A stretch of 64,000 nt of DNA from Mesorhizobium sp. M1E.F.Ca.ET.045.02.1.1 (GCF_003952485.1 NZ_CP034447.1:4788501-4852500), one strand, 5' to 3'; positions 26,534 through 35,722 are shown, counted from the stretch's first letter. Program-made: numbers and translations. The notes: generated by a model not told the origin, from the sequence alone.

Positions 26534-27592
26534 TTATCGCTGAACACTGCCTGTCTCTGCGATGATTTTGAGATAGGGACCAATCGAAATCGTATAGCTA
26601 AAGTTTGCTACGCCTTTTTCCTGCTTGTGTATCGAGGGGCTGCGTACAACCCAGTCATAGACGCCCGAGACAATGCAGCGATCGTCAACGCAGTTGACCA
26701 TAATGCTGTCATTGCGGACGCTATATCCGCGTTCAGGCCATCGCTGATAATAGTTCCTCTTGTCCTGAATGATCGAGCTCAGGTTCGTCAACTTGCCATA
26801 ATAGTCGACCGTGGGAGCGTAGGACGCCTGAGCTTGAGCAAGAGCGAAATCGTCGTTGTCGCCATGATGCTCGATGAGATCCTTGACGAAGGCGACCGCT
26901 ACGCTTTCCGGCTGTTGCGTGGCATCGGGTACAGGGGAAGGCACGGGCGCGGGATTTGGCCTCGCAGACATCTGCGATGTATCTGCCGGCGATTGGCTCG
27001 TTTCGGCATTGGTCACGCGCAAGTCAGCCATTTCGCTCGCCGACAGGTATCTTATATCATGCTTGCCGTAGCTCGAAGCCAATTCCATCAGCTTGGGATC
27101 CACTCCCATCTCGACTACATAGGCTAGGACTGCGGCCGTTCCGAGCTGGACACGGGCGTCAGCCTCTTCGTTGGACATCCCGTCAGCCGGTTTGAGGAAC
27201 GGCCGGTGAATACCGATAGAACCTGGTTCGGCAATACGGTGGACGCCACCCAAGAAGGCCAGTGAGCAGGCCGAAGCGCACTGCAATTGGCGAACCTGAA
27301 GCGTATCCAACCCTGCCGCGCGGATCATGCGCCCCAGCCGAATCGCACTGCCGACATTGCCGCCGGGCGAGTTGAATACGATCACCCTGGCCCCGCTGCT
27401 CGCAACCGCGTTGCCTAAGGCGTTCACGGGTTCGTTGGCGCCAAATTCACCGGAGACAACAAGCATCGGCTGCCCGCCCGGAGAGGAGGCCGCAGTGTAC
27501 TCTAAAGCCTCAACCTGACATGTCGCTGCGGCGACAGCTGACCCAACCCCTAGAACCAGAGAAACGACGCGCACAACCTGACAGAGCCCCAA
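26534..27592 (-). CDS. Secreted ClpP/crotonase-fold protein
   Basis: A 352-residue protein with an N-terminal hydrophobic signal (about residues 6-22). Residues 60-200 resemble a ClpP-like periplasmic domain (the COG3904 type): VIVFNSPGGNVGSAIRLGRM, then LQCASACSLAFLGG with a Ser in the nucleophile position, then GSIGIHRPF with a candidate His. The C-terminal third is a separate region of unknown type following a Pro/Ser linker. The start is uncertain: TTG 27592 opens the frame and GTG 27574 is an alternative. By eye the gene is less GC-rich than its neighbours and sits directly downstream of tRNA-Leu, which suggests it was acquired. Confidence 0.75.
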   Translation of the reverse strand: MGLCQVVRVVSLVLGVGSAVAAATCQVEALEYTAASSPGGQPMLVVSGEFGANEPVNALGNAVASSGARVIVFNSPGGNVGSAIRLGRMIRAAGLDTLQVRQLQCASACSLAFLGGVHRIAEPGSIGIHRPFLKPADGMSNEEADARVQLGTAAVLAYVVEMGVDPKLMELASSYGKHDIRYLSASEMADLRVTNAETSQSPADTSQMSARPNPAPVPSPVPDATQQPESVAVAFVKDLIEHHGDNDDFALAQAQASYAPTVDYYGKLTNLSSIIQDKRNYYQRWPERGYSVRNDSIMVNCVDDRCIVSGVYDWVVRSPSIHKQEKGVANFSYTISIGPYLKIIAETGSVQR

Positions 27593-27800
27593 CCCACCTG
27601 CTGCAACTAAGAACCTGTTAACGGGCTATTTCAAGTGCATCGGATAGGCAAAAAGCGGAATTGTCTCCGCGGGCGTAAGGCCTTGCTCGCGCCGCCAGGA
27701 ATTGATTGCTCCGGTCGTTCTTTTGCCAAGGCTTCGGAGAGGCCCTTTTGCTCACTGATCTTCAGGTGGCTCGTCGCCCGAAGCTCGTCAGAGCGAAGGA

Positions 27801-27885
27801 TGGTGCGGATGAAGGGACTCGAACCCCCACGCCTTTCGGCACTGGAACCTAAATCCAGGGCGTCTACCAATTCCGCCACATCCGC
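27801..27885 (-). tRNA. tRNA-Leu (anticodon TAG)
   Basis: An 85-base class II tRNA. Acceptor GCGGATG pairs with CATCCGC and CCA is encoded. The anticodon stem CTGGA/TCCAG holds loop TTTAGGT, giving anticodon TAG. A variable arm (TGCCGAAAGGCG) and the T-arm GGGGGTTCGAGTCCCC are present. Confidence 0.96.
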
Positions 27886-28244
27886 GTTCCCCGGCAATCC
27901 CATGTAGCCATCATTCTGTCAATGTGAGGGTCCAAATGGGTCGGGGTCCAAATGGCCGTCATTCGCCTAATCGCGAAGATAGTTGAAAATTAGCCTAGCC
28001 TGTGACAAAAGGCGTGTCGAATGTGACGGGACGCGACTATCCGCTTCTGCAGAATGCAAGAAGAAGTAGGAAAAACAAAGACTTCTTCACATTTTGGAAG
28101 CGTAGTTCAGGAGAGTTTGAGCCGCGACAGCGGTCAGATCACCGGGTTCCGTACCAAAAGCCATTTCCGGCAAGATTATACCGGCAGGCTGTGAACGGCT
28201 AGGAACCGTTTGGCAGCCTCATTGGTGAAAACAAAGGTTTTAGG
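27886..28244. other. Intergenic region upstream of tig
   Basis: 359 bases between divergent tRNA-Leu and tig. It holds GGGTCCAAATGG twice, at about 27927 and 27942, and AT-richer sequence that must contain both promoters. I see no gene or strong hairpin. Confidence 0.6.
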
Positions 28245-29744
28245 ATGCAGGTCACCGAAACGCTCAACTCCGGTCTCAAGCGCGAGATCAAGATCACCGT
28301 GCCGGCCGGTGACATGGAAGCCAAGCTGATGGCGCGGCTCAACGACGCCCGCGACAAGGTGCGGATCAACGGCTTCCGCCCGGGCAAGGTGCCGGTGCAG
28401 CACCTGCGCAAGGTGTACGGCAAGTCGTTCATGGCCGAAGTCGTCAACGAGATCCTCAACGACTCGACCCGCTCGATCATCTCGGGCCGCGGCGAAAAGG
28501 CTGCCATGCAGCCCGAAGTGATCATGACCGAGGACGAGAAGGAAGCCGAGAAGATCCTGGCCGGCGGCGCCGACTTCGAGTTCCGTCTCAATTACGAAGT
28601 CATCCCGGCGATCGAGATCAAGGATTTCTCCGACATCAAGGTGACGCGCCAGGTTTACGACGTGCCGGGGTCGGAAGTCGAAGACCAGGTGAAGCGCGTC
28701 GCCGAATCCGCGCGCAGCTACGAGCCTAAGGATGGCAAGGCCGCCGGAGGCGACCGCGTGACCATCGACTATGTCGGCAAGATCGGCGGCGAGGCCTTTG
28801 CCGGCGGCGCCGGCACGGACCAGCCGCTGGTGCTGGGCTCCAAGGAGTTCATCCCGGGCTTCGAGGATCAACTGATCGGCACCAAGGCCGGTGACGAGAA
28901 GTTGGTCACCGTCACCTTCCCCGAGAACTACCAGGCGGCGCATCTGGCCGGCAAGGAAGCCACCTTCGACGTCACCGTCAAGGAAGTGGCGAAGCCCGGC
29001 GAACTCGAAGTCACTGACGAGACCGCCAAGAACCTTGGCCTGGAATCGCTGGAGCGTCTTCGCGAGATCGTGCGCGGCCAGATCGAGAACCAGTTCGGTT
29101 CGATGACCCGCCAGAAGGTGAAGCGCCAGCTGCTCGACCAGCTCGACGCCGCCTACTCCTTCGAGGCGCCGTCGAAGCTCGTCGAAGCCGAGTTCAACAA
29201 CATCTGGGCGCAGGTCAACCGAGACCTCGAAGCGGCCAGCCGTACCTTCGCCGACGAGGAGACCACGGAAGAAGAGGCGCGCGCCGAATATATGCGTCTT
29301 GCCGAACGCCGCGTGCGTCTCGGCCTGGTTCTCGCCGAGATCGGCGAGAAGGCCGGCGTCACCGTGTCGGACGAGGAGTTGCAGCGCGGCCTGTTCGAAC
29401 AGGTTCGCCGCTTCCCGGCCAACCAGCAGCAGGAAGCCTTCGAGTTCTATCGCAACAACCCGGAGGCGATCAATTCGCTGCGCGCGCCAATGTTCGAGGA
29501 AAAGGTCGTCGATTATCTGCTCGGCCAGATCTCGGTAAACGACGTCAAGGTCAGCAAGGAAGAGCTGATGGCCGACGACGAGGAGGCAGAGACCGCGACC
29601 AAGGCGAAGCCGGCGAAGAAGGCTTCCTCGAAGAAGGCTGAGGCCAAGGCAAGCGAAGCAAAGGCGGGCGAAACCGCCGACGAGGCGGAAGAGCCCAAGA
29701 AGAAGGCCGCGCCGAAGAAGAAGGCCGCCAAGGACGCCGAGTAA
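28245..29744 (+). CDS. tig: Trigger factor (ribosome-associated chaperone, prolyl isomerase)
   Basis: Chaperone that meets nascent chains at the ribosomal exit tunnel. The 499-residue protein starts [17 protein letters not shown]. The ribosome-binding signature appears as [17 protein letters not shown] near residue 44, the FKBP-type isomerase domain spans about 160-245 ([19 protein letters not shown]), and the C-terminal chaperone arms follow. The last 45 residues or so form a Lys/Ala/Glu-rich tail that makes the protein longer than enterobacterial trigger factor (about 432). A clear terminator follows, so it is probably a single-gene transcript. Confidence 0.97.
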   Translation: MQVTETLNSGLKREIKITVPAGDMEAKLMARLNDARDKVRINGFRPGKVPVQHLRKVYGKSFMAEVVNEILNDSTRSIISGRGEKAAMQPEVIMTEDEKEAEKILAGGADFEFRLNYEVIPAIEIKDFSDIKVTRQVYDVPGSEVEDQVKRVAESARSYEPKDGKAAGGDRVTIDYVGKIGGEAFAGGAGTDQPLVLGSKEFIPGFEDQLIGTKAGDEKLVTVTFPENYQAAHLAGKEATFDVTVKEVAKPGELEVTDETAKNLGLESLERLREIVRGQIENQFGSMTRQKVKRQLLDQLDAAYSFEAPSKLVEAEFNNIWAQVNRDLEAASRTFADEETTEEEARAEYMRLAERRVRLGLVLAEIGEKAGVTVSDEELQRGLFEQVRRFPANQQQEAFEFYRNNPEAINSLRAPMFEEKVVDYLLGQISVNDVKVSKEELMADDEEAETATKAKPAKKASSKKAEAKASEAKAGETADEAEEPKKKAAPKKKAAKDAE

Positions 29745-29769
29745 AACGGCTCGACAATCTGATTTCGAA

Positions 29770-29795
29770 AGGCCGCCCCTCGGGCGGCCTTTTTC
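29770..29795 (+). terminator. Intrinsic terminator after tig
   Basis: AGGCCGCCC (29770-29778) and GGGCGGCCT (29782-29790) form a perfect 9-bp stem with a three-base loop, followed by TTTT. A textbook rho-independent terminator. Confidence 0.93.
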
Positions 29796-29910
29796 GTTGT
29801 TGCCGCACGGCAACACAGCAGACTTCAGATGAATTCCCACTGCTGGCGATACCGAACGTTGATGATTATCTGCGCGGTATCGCATTTCGCAGGGTCGTTT
29901 GGAGGTACCG

Positions 29911-30438
29911 GTGAGGCAGGCATTCAGGACGAGGGGCGTGGTTGTTGCCGCGGCGCTCCTGCTTGCCGCGGCCATGGAGAATGCTCAGGCCGGTCCGGAT
30001 CTCGGCAACTGGCGTGTCGACGCCGGCGGCGACGGCCAGGTAACGGCATCACTCCACGCCACCAACAAGTTGATCACCGGCGGCGGTGCGCTGGGCTACA
30101 GTCCGGTGCTGACGCTGGCCTGCCGGCCTGGCGGCGAGCCGCGCTGGAGCGAATGGCTGCAGCTCAACGACGCGGTCTCCGCCAGCCGCAAGATCACCAT
30201 GTCGGTCATGGTCGACGGCGGCAGCAAATTCGATGAGAGCTGGTCTGTCGGCCCGCGCGGCAAATTGCTGGTCAGGGAAGGCGATGACGGCATCAAGCGG
30301 CTGGTTTCGGCGAACCGTCTGTTGCTGTCATGGCGTTTCGGCCTGTTGTCCGGGCGCGGCGAGGCCGATTTCGAGCTCGCCGGGCTCTCCGAGGCGATCG
30401 GCCAGATCGCGGCAAGCTGCAACACCGATCCGCCGTGA
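29911..30438 (+). CDS. Secreted protein of unknown function
   Basis: I do not recognise the family. The GTG at 29911, preceded by GGAGG at good spacing, gives 175 residues; a TTG at 29899 is in frame but overlaps that ribosome site. The N-terminus is a signal peptide (VVVAAALLLAAAMENAQA) with a likely cut after AQA. The mature part is beta-rich in appearance, with two Cys (LACRPGG and AASCNTD) that could pair in the periplasm. Confidence 0.7.
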   Translation: MRQAFRTRGVVVAAALLLAAAMENAQAGPDLGNWRVDAGGDGQVTASLHATNKLITGGGALGYSPVLTLACRPGGEPRWSEWLQLNDAVSASRKITMSVMVDGGSKFDESWSVGPRGKLLVREGDDGIKRLVSANRLLLSWRFGLLSGRGEADFELAGLSEAIGQIAASCNTDPP

Positions 30439-30615
30439 GCCGGCTCGGCTTGTAACCCTTCGCAAAATGTTGGCTTTCCTATCCGATGGCCGGATTCTGT
30501 GGTATGCAGGTAGCGCAACTCCACTGCGGAGATGCGGATATTCCGCTCTGCCATGAAGTGCGGCATGCCGCCGCGACCGGCACGCTGGCACAACGGCGAT
30601 CAGGGAGGAAATGCC

Positions 30616-30996
30616 ATGCGCGCAATCGCGTTCTTAGCCATCATGCCTGCTGTCGCTTTCACCGTGAATCCGTCACGGGCACAGGATGCCGCTGCAGGCG
30701 AGAAGGTCTTCACCAAATGCAAGGTTTGCCACGTCGCTGACAAGGACCAGAACAAGGTTGGTCCATCGCTGAACGGCGTCATCGGCCGGACGGCGGGCAC
30801 GCACCCCGATTTCACCTATTCGACAGCCATGATCGAAGCCGGAAAATCCGGCGTCAAATGGGACGAGCCCACCCTGACAACGTATCTTCACGATCCCAAG
30901 GCCATGGTCAAAGGGACGAAGATGGCGTTTCCCGGCCTCAAGAACGATCAGGACATAGCCAACGTCATCGCTTATCTGAAACAGTTTTCCAAATAA
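30616..30996 (+). CDS. Class I c-type cytochrome
   Basis: A 126-residue periplasmic electron carrier. ATG 30616, with AGGGAGGAAAT upstream, starts a signal peptide ending near SRAQ. The heme-attachment motif CKVCH lies at residues 35-39 and the likely axial Met ligand is in KGTKMAFPG near residue 103. The overall layout, with GPSLNGVIGRTAGT, fits the mitochondrial-type cytochrome c2/c-550 group. A role as electron donor to a terminal oxidase is plausible, since an oxidase operon lies about 1 kb away on the other strand. Confidence 0.93.
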   Translation: MRAIAFLAIMPAVAFTVNPSRAQDAAAGEKVFTKCKVCHVADKDQNKVGPSLNGVIGRTAGTHPDFTYSTAMIEAGKSGVKWDEPTLTTYLHDPKAMVKGTKMAFPGLKNDQDIANVIAYLKQFSK

Positions 30997-31074
30997 GCAA
31001 CCCCACCGGTGGTGGCCTGCTCATCCTGAAGGAAGATCGTCGGCACTGCTGCCGGAATGCTGCGCCCTGCGCCG

Positions 31075-31155
31075 TCACGAAGGCAGCGCAAAGAAGCCCA
31101 ATGCCAGCAGGATGATTATGCCAAGGCCGAGTATGAGAAGCGTCCGCGTGTCCAT
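31075..31155 (-). CDS. Possible 26-residue hydrophobic peptide
   Basis: MDTRTLLILG is followed by LGIIILLALGFFALPS and a stop. A single membrane helix fills almost the whole peptide. AAGGTG lies six bases upstream of the ATG. There is no homology known to me, so coding status is uncertain. Confidence 0.35.
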   Translation of the reverse strand: MDTRTLLILGLGIIILLALGFFALPS

Positions 31156-31224
31156 GACGTTCACCTTCGCAGCCTGAGGATAGCGAAAAAGCAGCTCTGG
31201 AGCCAGCGCGCCGCTGCGGCTGAC

Positions 31225-31346
31225 CATTAATGCGCGTCACGCTGAAGCGGATTCGGGCGACGCGCTTTAAGTCTTTGTTTTGATGCATGTCGTTCTCCCA
31301 AAACCGCTGCGCACTTTTGGGCGACATGCATTAATGCGCGTCACGC
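31225..31346. repeat. Palindromic element flanked by 18-bp direct repeats
   Basis: CATTAATGCGCGTCACGC occurs at 31225-31242 and again at 31329-31346. Between them is a palindrome of the AAAACCG family, with arms TGCATGTCG (31284-31292) and CGACATGCA (31322-31330). The layout could reflect insertion with duplication of the target, or a direct-repeat element. It lies in a gap of about 490 bases that otherwise holds only the possible small peptide. Confidence 0.75.
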
Positions 31347-31486
31347 AGAACTGGCTGTGGTGCTGCCGATTCTCGGTCACGCCACCTGGCATTTGTACCG
31401 CAAGGTTATAGAGCCGCCGGCTGGCCCCAGACCGGCGAACTGAGCAGGCCCTGTTGTGACGGACCGGCGAGAGTGCCGGTGTGCGC

Positions 31487-31960
31487 TCAATAGGCCCGGT
31501 GGCTGAACCGCGCCTGACGCGCGCCCGTGGTCAGGTTGCGGAAATCCTTGCCGCTGACATGCACAAGCGTCTTGTGGTCGCCGCCCTCGAAATAGATGTC
31601 GGCGGCATCGCCGAGGCTTTCGTCCAGAATAACCGGCACATCATAGGCGGCGCCGATCGGCGGTATGGCGCCGATGTCGCAATCATCGAAGAGCGATACC
31701 ACCTCGTCCTCGGACGCGAGCCCGAGGCGCTTGTCCATGACGTCCTGCAGCTTGCCGAGCTCGATCCTGTGGGTGCTTGGGACCACCGCCAGCGCATAAC
31801 CGAGTTCGTGGTGAACGACCACCGACTTCGCCATGATGCTGCCGGGCACATGCGCGGCGATGGCGCTCTGTCTGCTGGTGGCGGTTCGATGATGCGCGAC
31901 GGTGTCGTAGAGGATTCCCTTGCTGTCAATAAAGTTCCTTAGTCTGCTTGCTATCGTCAT
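31487..31960 (-). CDS. YbaK/EbsC-type aminoacyl-tRNA deacylase domain protein
   Basis: A 157-residue single-domain protein starting MTIASRLRNFIDSKGILYDT. The family clears wrongly charged aminoacyl-tRNAs. Features are AKSVVVHHELGYALAVVPST with the conserved Lys near residue 44, then IPPIGAAYDVPVILDESL and a C-terminal DFRNLT. An in-frame ATG at 31993 is less likely. It is a free-standing editing protein; which aminoacyl-tRNA it edits cannot be told from sequence. Confidence 0.88.
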   Translation of the reverse strand: MTIASRLRNFIDSKGILYDTVAHHRTATSRQSAIAAHVPGSIMAKSVVVHHELGYALAVVPSTHRIELGKLQDVMDKRLGLASEDEVVSLFDDCDIGAIPPIGAAYDVPVILDESLGDAADIYFEGGDHKTLVHVSGKDFRNLTTGARQARFSHRAY

Positions 31961-32103
31961 TTTCCGCGTCCTCTGCTTGAGTTCACGACGCATGCGTCAA
32001 ACCAAAATGGACGGGCGGCCTTATTGTTTCACGGCCAGTTGTTTCATGGCAAAGGCACCCGCCGTTCCCGGCTGGTTGTGTCGCGGCTGGATCGAACCGC
32101 GCG

Positions 32104-32496
32104 TCAGGGGCCGGGCCCGAAAAATGCGATACGGGTCAACAGCGTATAGTCGGCTTCGAGGACCATCATCGTCACGAAAACCAGCACCAATATCGGCGGC
32201 AGGATGATCGCATACATCATCGCCAGCCGCTCCCAGGCCATATGCATGAAGACGGCGACGATCAGTCCCGCCTTGAGCATCATGAAGATCAGGATCAGCG
32301 ACCATCTGAGGTAGCCGTGGATACCGAAATAGTCGACCAGATAGGAGCAGGTGCTGAGGATGAACAGCCACGCCCAGACCACCAGATAGAGCTTGATCGG
32401 ATGTTCCTGATGTGTGTCCGCCTTGGTGACGGCCGCCGCATCGTGGGTGGAATGCAGTGCGTGTTGTCCGAGACCGTTTGCGGTTGCTTCAGCCAT
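32104..32496 (-). CDS. Cytochrome c oxidase subunit IV-like protein
   Basis: A 130-residue membrane protein with three hydrophobic segments after a His-rich N-terminus: YLVVWAWLFILSTCSYLVDY, LILIFMMLKAGLIVAVFMHM and AIILPPILVLVFVTMMVLEA. Phe-Met-His-Met in the second helix is typical of prokaryotic subunit IV (CyoD/CtaF type). It is the last gene of the oxidase operon, 25 bases after the subunit III gene, and presumably stabilises the complex. Confidence 0.87.
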   Translation of the reverse strand: MAEATANGLGQHALHSTHDAAAVTKADTHQEHPIKLYLVVWAWLFILSTCSYLVDYFGIHGYLRWSLILIFMMLKAGLIVAVFMHMAWERLAMMYAIILPPILVLVFVTMMVLEADYTLLTRIAFFGPGP

Positions 32497-32521
32497 ATCT
32501 GCCTCTCAACAAAGCTGCTTC

Positions 32522-33235
32522 TCACCAAAGATAGAAGAAGGCGAAGATGAACACCCAGACCAGGTCGACGAAGTGCCAGTAGAGTCCCATGATCTCGACA
32601 TTCTCGTAACGGCCACGGCGACTGGTGAAAAAACCGCGCCGCCCGGTGTCGAAGTCGCCACGCCAGACTTTTCGAGCCACGATGATCAGGAAGATCACGC
32701 CGATCGTGACGTGGGTGCCGTGGAAGCCGGTGATCATGAAGAAGGACGAGCCGAACTGCGCGGCGCCCCAGGGATTGCCCCAGGGCCGCACCCCCTCGGT
32801 GATGAGCTTGGTCCATTCGAAGGCCTGCATGCCGACGAATGTCGCGCCGAGCGCAGCGGTCAAGAGCATCAGGATCGCGGTTTTGCGGCGATCGCGGCGG
32901 TAGCCGAAATTGACCGCCATGGCCATGGTTCCGCTGCTCGAGATCAGCACGAAGGTCATGATGGCGATCAGGATGAGGGGGATCTCCGAGCCGCCGATGC
33001 GCAAGGCGAAGACCTCGCTTGGATTCGGCCACGGCACGCGGGTGGAAATCCGCGCCGTCATGTAGGAAAGCAGGAAGCAACCGAAGATGAAGGTGTCGCT
33101 GAGCAGGAAGATCCACATCATGGCCTTGCCCCAGGACACGTTCTTGAACGCGCGCTGATCCGAGGCCCAATCGGCGGCGATACCGCGCCAGCCCTCGGGG
33201 CGATTCAACTGGCCGCTATGTGTCGTCTCAGCCAT
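32522..33235 (-). CDS. coxP: Cytochrome c oxidase subunit III (CoxP-like)
   Basis: A 237-residue membrane protein starting MAETTHSGQLNRPEGWRG, with about six to seven hydrophobic segments. Conserved subunit III elements are GMQAFEWTKLI and SFFMITGFHGTHVTIGVI, and the closing YWHFVDLVWVFIFAFFYLW is diagnostic. It is the second of two adjacent subunit III-like genes, as in the coxMNOP operon described in Bradyrhizobium japonicum. The symbol rests on that gene order rather than on direct comparison. Confidence 0.88.
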   Translation of the reverse strand: MAETTHSGQLNRPEGWRGIAADWASDQRAFKNVSWGKAMMWIFLLSDTFIFGCFLLSYMTARISTRVPWPNPSEVFALRIGGSEIPLILIAIMTFVLISSSGTMAMAVNFGYRRDRRKTAILMLLTAALGATFVGMQAFEWTKLITEGVRPWGNPWGAAQFGSSFFMITGFHGTHVTIGVIFLIIVARKVWRGDFDTGRRGFFTSRRGRYENVEIMGLYWHFVDLVWVFIFAFFYLW

Positions 33236-33245
33236 CGCCTGCCTC

Positions 33246-33950
33246 CTAGGTCAGCAATTGCCGGCAAATGTCGATGAATGTCGCCGCCCAGCCGGCCAGA
33301 ACGGCGAAGATGCCGAGCCAGACGAAAAGCAGGAAATGCCAATACATGGCGCAGAGCTCGACGCCGAGGCGCAACCGCTCCGGCCGGGCGCTGTTCCAGG
33401 CACTGGCGCTCGTCCTGCCAAGGCCGACCAGCCCGCCCATTATGTGCAGGCCATGCATTGCGGTGATCAGATAGAAGAAGCTGTTGGCCGGGTTGGAGGC
33501 CAGCAGGTAGCCGTCTTCGGTCAGCTGCCGCCAGGCCGCCAACTGGCCGGCCAGGAAGGCGAGGGCGGTCAGCCCGGCCGTTGCAAGACCGAGCTTCACC
33601 ATGTCCAACTGGCCTCTGCGCGCGGCGACCACGGCGCAATGCAGCGCGACGCTGCTCAGCACCAGCACGCCGGTGTTCAGCCACAGCAGGCGCGGCAGCG
33701 GCAGCGGCCGCCAGTCCGACAGGCCCATGCGCATGAAATAGGCGCTGGTGAACAGCGAGAACAGGCAGCCGACGACGGCGAGGAAGACGCCGAGGCCGAT
33801 CTTGGCGGTGGGCAGGGGCGACCGGTCGAGGTCGACGAAATCCCCGGCCATGCCTTGCTCGAGCCATGGCTTCGCCGTCAGCCCCTGGTGCGAAAGCCAC
33901 CAGCCGGCAAAGCCGGCGATTACCAGCAAAAAGACAACGATAACGCTCAT
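33246..33950 (-). CDS. coxO: Cytochrome c oxidase subunit III-like protein (CoxO-like)
   Basis: A 234-residue protein with about seven hydrophobic segments. It has an extra N-terminal membrane helix (MSVIVVFLLVIAGFAGWWLS). The subunit III features SFFYLITAMHGLHIMGGLVG and CAMYWHFLLFVWLGIFAVLA are clear, but it is more diverged than the next gene. Its ATG overlaps the stop of the subunit I gene (ATGA), so the two are coupled. Two subunit III homologues in one operon is the CoxO/CoxP arrangement. Confidence 0.85.
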   Translation of the reverse strand: MSVIVVFLLVIAGFAGWWLSHQGLTAKPWLEQGMAGDFVDLDRSPLPTAKIGLGVFLAVVGCLFSLFTSAYFMRMGLSDWRPLPLPRLLWLNTGVLVLSSVALHCAVVAARRGQLDMVKLGLATAGLTALAFLAGQLAAWRQLTEDGYLLASNPANSFFYLITAMHGLHIMGGLVGLGRTSASAWNSARPERLRLGVELCAMYWHFLLFVWLGIFAVLAGWAATFIDICRQLLT

Positions 33951-35722
33951 GCCGGCTCCCTGGAGGGGCCGAGGCCGAAGGAGCCCGGCACGTTCTGCGG
34001 GATGAAGTCCTCCTTGGCTCCTGGCACGCTGTAGTCGTAGGCCCAGCGATAGACGATCGGCAGTTCCTTGCCGAAATTGCCGTGCGCAGGCGGCGTCTCA
34101 GGCGTCTGCCACTCGAGCGTCGTTGCCCGCCAAGGGTTGCCGCCGGCCTCGCGGCCATGGCGGATGCTCCAGATCAGGTTGAACAGGAACACCATCTGGG
34201 CGAAGCCGACGATGAAGGCCATGATGCTGATGAACGAGTTCAGATGATGGGCCGACTCCGTCATTATCGTCATGTCGGTCAGTTCGGCGTAGCGCCGAGG
34301 AACGCCCATAAGGCCGAGATAGTGCATGGGGAAGAAGATCAGATAGGCGCCGAGGAAGGTGACCCAGAAATGGAAGCGGCCGAGCGTCTCGTCGAGCATC
34401 CGGCCGGTGACCTTCGGATACCAGTGATAGATCGCGCCGAAGATAACCAGGATCGGCGCGACGCCCATCACCATGTGGAAATGGGCGACCACGAACATCG
34501 TGTCCGACAACGGCACGTCGACGACGACGTTCCCGAGGAACAGGCCCGTCAGGCCGCCGTTGACGAAGGTGACGATGAAGGCGAGCGCGAACAGCATGGG
34601 GATGGTGAGGTGGATGTCGCCGCGCCACAGCGTCAGCACCCAGTTATAGACCTTGATCGCGGTCGGCACGGCAATGATCAACGTCGTGGTGGCGAAGAAG
34701 AAGCCGAAATAAGGATTCATGCCGCTGACATACATGTGGTGCGCCCAGACCACGAAGCTCAGCGCGCCGATGGCGATGATGGCCCAGACCATCATGCGGT
34801 AGCCGAAGATATTCTTGCGCGCATGCGTGCTGATCAGGTCGGACACGATGCCGAAGGCCGGCAGGGCCACGATGTAGACTTCCGGGTGGCCGAAGAACCA
34901 GAACAGGTGCTGGAATAGGATCGGGCTGCCGCCATTGTGCTGCAGCTGCTCGCCCATTTCGACGATCGCCGGCATGAAGAAGGAGGTGCCGAGCAGACGG
35001 TCGAGCAGCATCATCACACAAGCGACGAACAGCGCCGGAAAGGCGAGCAGCGCCATGACGGTGGCGGTGAAGATGCCCCAGACGGTGAGCGGCAGGCGCA
35101 TAAGGGTCATGCCGCGCGTACGGCCCTGCAGCACCGTCACCACATAGTTCAGGCCACCCATGGTGAAGCCGATGATGAACAGGATGAGCGAAGAGAGCAT
35201 CAGGATGATGCCCCAATCCTGGCCGCCCGGCGTGCCGGTCATGATGGCCTGCGGCGGGTAGAGCGTCCAGCCTGCGCCCGTCGGTCCGCCCGGCGCAAAG
35301 AAGCTCGACACCAGAACGAGCACGGCGAGCAGATAGACCCAGTAGCTCAGCATGTTGACATAGGGAAAGACCATGTCGCGGGCGCCGACCATCAGCGGGA
35401 TGAGGTAATTGCCGAAGCCGCCAAGGAAGAGCGCGGTGAGCAGGTAGATCACCATGATCATGCCGTGCACGGTGATGAACTGGTAATAGGCTTCCGGAGT
35501 GATGAAGTCGAACGTGCCGGGAAAACCAAGCTGCAGGCGCATCAGCCAGGACAGCACCAGCGCCACAAGACCGATGGCCGTTGCCGTCGCCGAATACTGG
35601 ACCGCAATGACCTTGGCGTCCTGAGAGAAGACATATTTCGTCCACCAGCTATGCGGATGGTACAGTTCCACCTCTCCGACTTCGGCGGGCGGAACGGCAT
35701 CTGCGGGTGTGACGTCGACCAT
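33947..35722 (-). CDS. coxN: Cytochrome c oxidase subunit I (CoxN-like)
   Basis: Catalytic heme-copper subunit that reduces oxygen to water. The ATG at 35722, with GGAGG upstream, gives 591 residues starting MVDVTPADAVPPAEVGEVEL. Metal ligands are visible: His in FITVHGMIMVIYLL (heme a), FFGHPEVYIVALP and WAHHMYVSGMNP (copper B), and VVAHFHMVMGVAP (hemes a3 and a). About twelve membrane helices are expected. The C-terminus is longer than in the compact aa3 enzymes. It forms an operon with subunits II, III and IV. Confidence 0.93.
   Translation of the reverse strand: MVDVTPADAVPPAEVGEVELYHPHSWWTKYVFSQDAKVIAVQYSATATAIGLVALVLSWLMRLQLGFPGTFDFITPEAYYQFITVHGMIMVIYLLTALFLGGFGNYLIPLMVGARDMVFPYVNMLSYWVYLLAVLVLVSSFFAPGGPTGAGWTLYPPQAIMTGTPGGQDWGIILMLSSLILFIIGFTMGGLNYVVTVLQGRTRGMTLMRLPLTVWGIFTATVMALLAFPALFVACVMMLLDRLLGTSFFMPAIVEMGEQLQHNGGSPILFQHLFWFFGHPEVYIVALPAFGIVSDLISTHARKNIFGYRMMVWAIIAIGALSFVVWAHHMYVSGMNPYFGFFFATTTLIIAVPTAIKVYNWVLTLWRGDIHLTIPMLFALAFIVTFVNGGLTGLFLGNVVVDVPLSDTMFVVAHFHMVMGVAPILVIFGAIYHWYPKVTGRMLDETLGRFHFWVTFLGAYLIFFPMHYLGLMGVPRRYAELTDMTIMTESAHHLNSFISIMAFIVGFAQMVFLFNLIWSIRHGREAGGNPWRATTLEWQTPETPPAHGNFGKELPIVYRWAYDYSVPGAKEDFIPQNVPGSFGLGPSREPA

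Noticed and set aside
27631..27907. Frames across tRNA-Leu on both strands, one containing VAELVDALDLGSSAERR
   Set aside because: These are translations of the tRNA sequence itself, a known source of false proteins.
28176..29975. 599-residue frame opposite tig
   Set aside because: Shadow of the GC-rich third codon positions of tig; no ribosome site, no recognisable domain, rich in Leu/Asp/His as such shadows are.
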